The notes under the pieces were generated by a model. That model was not told the origin of the DNA, did no database searches, and saw only the letters and a program-made list of their open reading frames with translations. Shown piece by piece: positions 12,154 to 14,093 of a stretch of DNA of 14,093 nucleotides. Within the stretch, counting starts at the first letter, position 1. Every line of letters begins with the position of its first letter. The stretch lies in contig WGCR01000063.1 of NCBI GenBank assembly GCA_015493675.1, forward strand, positions 1 to 14,093, written 5' to 3'. The position numbers and the translations under genes were made by a program. The DNA comes from Anaerolineae bacterium (lineage in GTDB: Bacteria; Chloroflexota; Anaerolineae; J102).

Positions 12154-13986
12154 CTATTTTACAACCATCGGGAAGAAATACCGGGTGGGCAGGAGCGTGA
12201 TGTCCGCCCGGCTTTCATACCCGCCCACCGCGTAGACCGGCCCGGCCACAGAGCTTTGTCCGGGCGTCTGGCTTGTCACGATGTATGCGCCCCACGGCAC
12301 GGAAAAGTGATAGGAGCCGGCTTCGGATGTCGCGCCGCCAGTCACCCATTCGCCCGAAGGATAACGATACACCCCCACCGCGACGCCTTCTTCGGGAGCG
12401 ATATTTCCCTCTGCATCTCGCAGTGCGCCGGAAATGGTCGCCTCTTGGCTCAACGATTCGATGGCGCTGCGGGCATTGACAACGCCCCAGCCGAAGCCAT
12501 TGTTAGGCACGGCATCGGGCGCATCGTCGCCGCAACCCTGCGAGGACGTTTTGGGATCAGCGGTGCGGGTGAGAATGGCCCGTATCATCTCGGTCTGGCC
12601 CTTGAGCTTTGGCTCTGCGCTCATCAACAGCGCGGCCACGCCCGCCACATGCGGCCCGGCCATGCTCGTGCCCGACAGGGATGAATAACGATTTCCGGGA
12701 ATGCTGGAATAGACGCCCACGCCCGGCCCGCTGATATCTGGTCCCATGCGGGTGACGCCATTGTAGCTCACCGGCCCGCGGCTGCTGAAAGAGGCCAGGC
12801 CATCATTGCTGGCGGTGGCTGCGACCGTAAAGGATTTTGGATAGATGGCGGCGGGTTCGTGGATGGTGTTGCAGGCCGAGCCGTTGTTCGTGGCCGAGAC
12901 CACCACCAGAATCCCGGCGGCGTCGGCGGCATCCAGCGCCGGTTCGATGACCGCCAGTTTCTCGGGCGTACAGCCTTCATCGGTGGGACAGCTCCAGGAG
13001 TTATTCATCACATCGGGCGCTTTGGTCGGATCGCCGTCGGTGAAGGGATCGCCGCCAATGGGCCAGGGCGCGGTGAACCATTGGAAGCATTCGATATAGG
13101 TGGAGGGGCGGCCCCAGCCCCGCTCCATGTTGCGGCAGGCCATCCATTTTGCGCCCGGCGCCACGCCGATGGGGTGCGCCGCGGCCGCGGGCCAGCCTTC
13201 AGCATCTGACGCCAGATCATTTCCCGCCATCGTGCCCATGGTGTGCGTGCCATGCCCGTGATCGTCGCAGGGCTCGGGCGAATCCAGCCCACAGGGATTG
13301 GAGCCGGAAAGATGGGGATCGATTTCGTGGATGGCGTCATGCCAGTTGTAATCGTGGTTCGCGACGCGGGTGGCGGCGTCGTAGCCGCGATAGCTTTGTT
13401 CGAGCGCCGGATGCCGCCAATCGTAGCCGGTGTCCTGCCCGGCGATGGTTACGCCTGCTCCCGTGACGCCCTGCTGCCAGGCCCAGGAGGCGTTCACCCG
13501 GCCCACGCCCCAGGGCAGCGGGCCAGTCTCCGCCTGGGCGGAAAGCGAGGGTTCAGGTCCCACGCCCGGGAATGTCTCATCTGCAGAGACGCGCTGCACT
13601 TGCGGAAAGCGCAGCAATCGGGCCAGCAGCTTCTCATCCACCCGTACGCGGATGGCGTTGACCGCCCAAAAACGCTGGTAGCGGGCGCCCGAGCGGTCGA
13701 GCTCGGCCACGAGCGGCGCTTGGGTCTTTTCGGCGGTGACGCGAAGCGTATCATACACCCAGCGCCCGCGGGCGGCCTTGTCGGGCAGGGCGTAGGCCGG
13801 GCTCAGGCCGGGCTGGGGCAGTTGGAGGATGACATCGGCCTGGCCGCGGGCGTCGAGCTCGTCCCACACCGCCTGCGTCACCCGCGCATCGGGCGCGGCG
13901 CTGGCCGAAGACAGCAAAGACGCCATCGGCCAGACCGCAATCAGGGCGACGAACAAGGTGAGGAAGATGTTGATGCGACGTTTCAT
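12154..13986 (-). CDS. Secreted subtilisin-family serine peptidase (S8) with inhibitor-type prodomain and C-terminal aromatic tail
   Basis: A 610-residue secreted protease. An N-terminal signal sequence (MKRRINIFLTLFVALIAVW..., cleavage near SASA-APDA, residue 31) is followed by an I9-like prodomain to about 140. The catalytic domain follows, with Asp185 (AGQDTGYDW), His245 (DDHGHGTHTMG), the oxyanion Asn367 (SATNNG, usually AAGN) and Ser441 (LSGTSMAGPHVAG). All triad residues are present. Residues 515-597 look like a carboxypeptidase-regulatory-like beta-sandwich (GALRDAEGNIAP...GAYIV). The last residues are YFFPMVVK, similar to short aromatic/hydrophobic tails common at the ends of secreted Chloroflexota proteins. 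Several Cys residues in the catalytic domain suggest disulfides. The gene has its own hairpin downstream and no obvious Shine-Dalgarno sequence. Its function is extracellular protein degradation or processing; the target is unknown. Confidence 0.92.
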   Translation of the reverse strand: MKRRINIFLTLFVALIAVWPMASLLSSASAAPDARVTQAVWDELDARGQADVILQLPQPGLSPAYALPDKAARGRWVYDTLRVTAEKTQAPLVAELDRSGARYQRFWAVNAIRVRVDEKLLARLLRFPQVQRVSADETFPGVGPEPSLSAQAETGPLPWGVGRVNASWAWQQGVTGAGVTIAGQDTGYDWRHPALEQSYRGYDAATRVANHDYNWHDAIHEIDPHLSGSNPCGLDSPEPCDDHGHGTHTMGTMAGNDLASDAEGWPAAAAHPIGVAPGAKWMACRNMERGWGRPSTYIECFQWFTAPWPIGGDPFTDGDPTKAPDVMNNSWSCPTDEGCTPEKLAVIEPALDAADAAGILVVVSATNNGSACNTIHEPAAIYPKSFTVAATASNDGLASFSSRGPVSYNGVTRMGPDISGPGVGVYSSIPGNRYSSLSGTSMAGPHVAGVAALLMSAEPKLKGQTEMIRAILTRTADPKTSSQGCGDDAPDAVPNNGFGWGVVNARSAIESLSQEATISGALRDAEGNIAPEEGVAVGVYRYPSGEWVTGGATSEAGSYHFSVPWGAYIVTSQTPGQSSVAGPVYAVGGYESRADITLLPTRYFFPMVVK

Positions 13987-14066
13987 AGGATTTGGCGCTG
14001 CGAGAGATTGTTTTGGGACAAGTGCATTGGGTGCGTTTCAAAATTGGGGCGTTGTGCGCCGTACGC

Positions 14067-14086
14067 CCCGGAGGTGAACCTCCGGG
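14067..14086. repeat. Perfect palindrome CCCGGAGGT-ga-ACCTCCGGG
   Basis: A 9-base perfect inverted repeat with a 2-base centre, embedded in GCCCCGGAGG...CTCCGGGCTAG, lies upstream of the peptidase gene, near the window edge. It would form a short hairpin in either strand. Such CGGAGG...CCTCCG units are typical of dispersed intergenic repeats, but only one copy is in this window. Confidence 0.65.
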
Positions 14087-14093
14087 CTAGGAA

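Overview
The window most resembles an accessory envelope and exopolysaccharide locus of a Chloroflexota bacterium (Anaerolineae/Caldilinea-like). This is inferred from its GC-rich coding DNA, long co-directional gene runs, degenerate heptamer and CGCAGAT-type intergenic repeats, and a secreted subtilase ending in a short aromatic/hydrophobic tail plus basic residue (YFFPMVVK). No rRNA or tRNA gene was recognised, so the taxonomy is tentative. Nearly everything lies on the minus strand; the exceptions are a 5'-truncated polysaccharide deacetylase (1-699) and a small nucleotidyltransferase gene (3259-3576).

Read in the minus-strand direction (high to low coordinates), the layout is as follows. 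A secreted S8 peptidase (13986-12154) is followed by a hairpin. Next comes a two-domain glutaredoxin-like protein disulfide oxidoreductase (12006-11323) with a clear intrinsic terminator. Then two tandem 228-aa Wzz-type chain-length proteins and a CpsD-like ATPase (11147-9042) are followed by a long-form RmlA-type sugar nucleotidylyltransferase (8868-7795). A 37-codon GTG-started membrane microprotein (7701-7588) comes next, then an AlgI/DltB-type MBOAT acyltransferase (7422-5956) and an SGNH-like partner (5924-4773). A Phd/PIN toxin-antitoxin pair (4660-3916), an acyl carrier protein (3800-3546), a fatty acyl-AMP ligase (3210-1534) and a CruF/DUF422-type membrane protein (1525-671) complete the run.

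The most interesting reading is that the microprotein, MBOAT, SGNH protein, carrier protein and AMP-ligase form a complete analogue of the DltX-B-D-C-A teichoic acid D-alanylation machine. Here a fatty-acyl-AMP-ligase-type enzyme takes the place of DltA, and the setting is an exopolysaccharide locus. The microprotein has one membrane segment and ends in WIYQGF, which resembles the C-terminal aromatic-Ile-Tyr-x-x-Phe signature I recall for DltX, whose tyrosine is proposed to carry the acyl group between MBOAT and SGNH protein. The predicted flow is: AMP-ligase activates an acid, carrier protein holds it as a thioester, MBOAT moves it across the membrane to the microprotein, and the SGNH protein transfers it to an extracytoplasmic glycan, perhaps the polymer made with RmlA and Wzz/CpsD. 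The substrate and acceptor are not visible in the sequence.

The module is split by apparent insertions: the toxin-antitoxin pair between the SGNH and carrier genes, the nucleotidyltransferase between carrier and ligase, and a 156-bp pair of heptamer arrays between microprotein and MBOAT.
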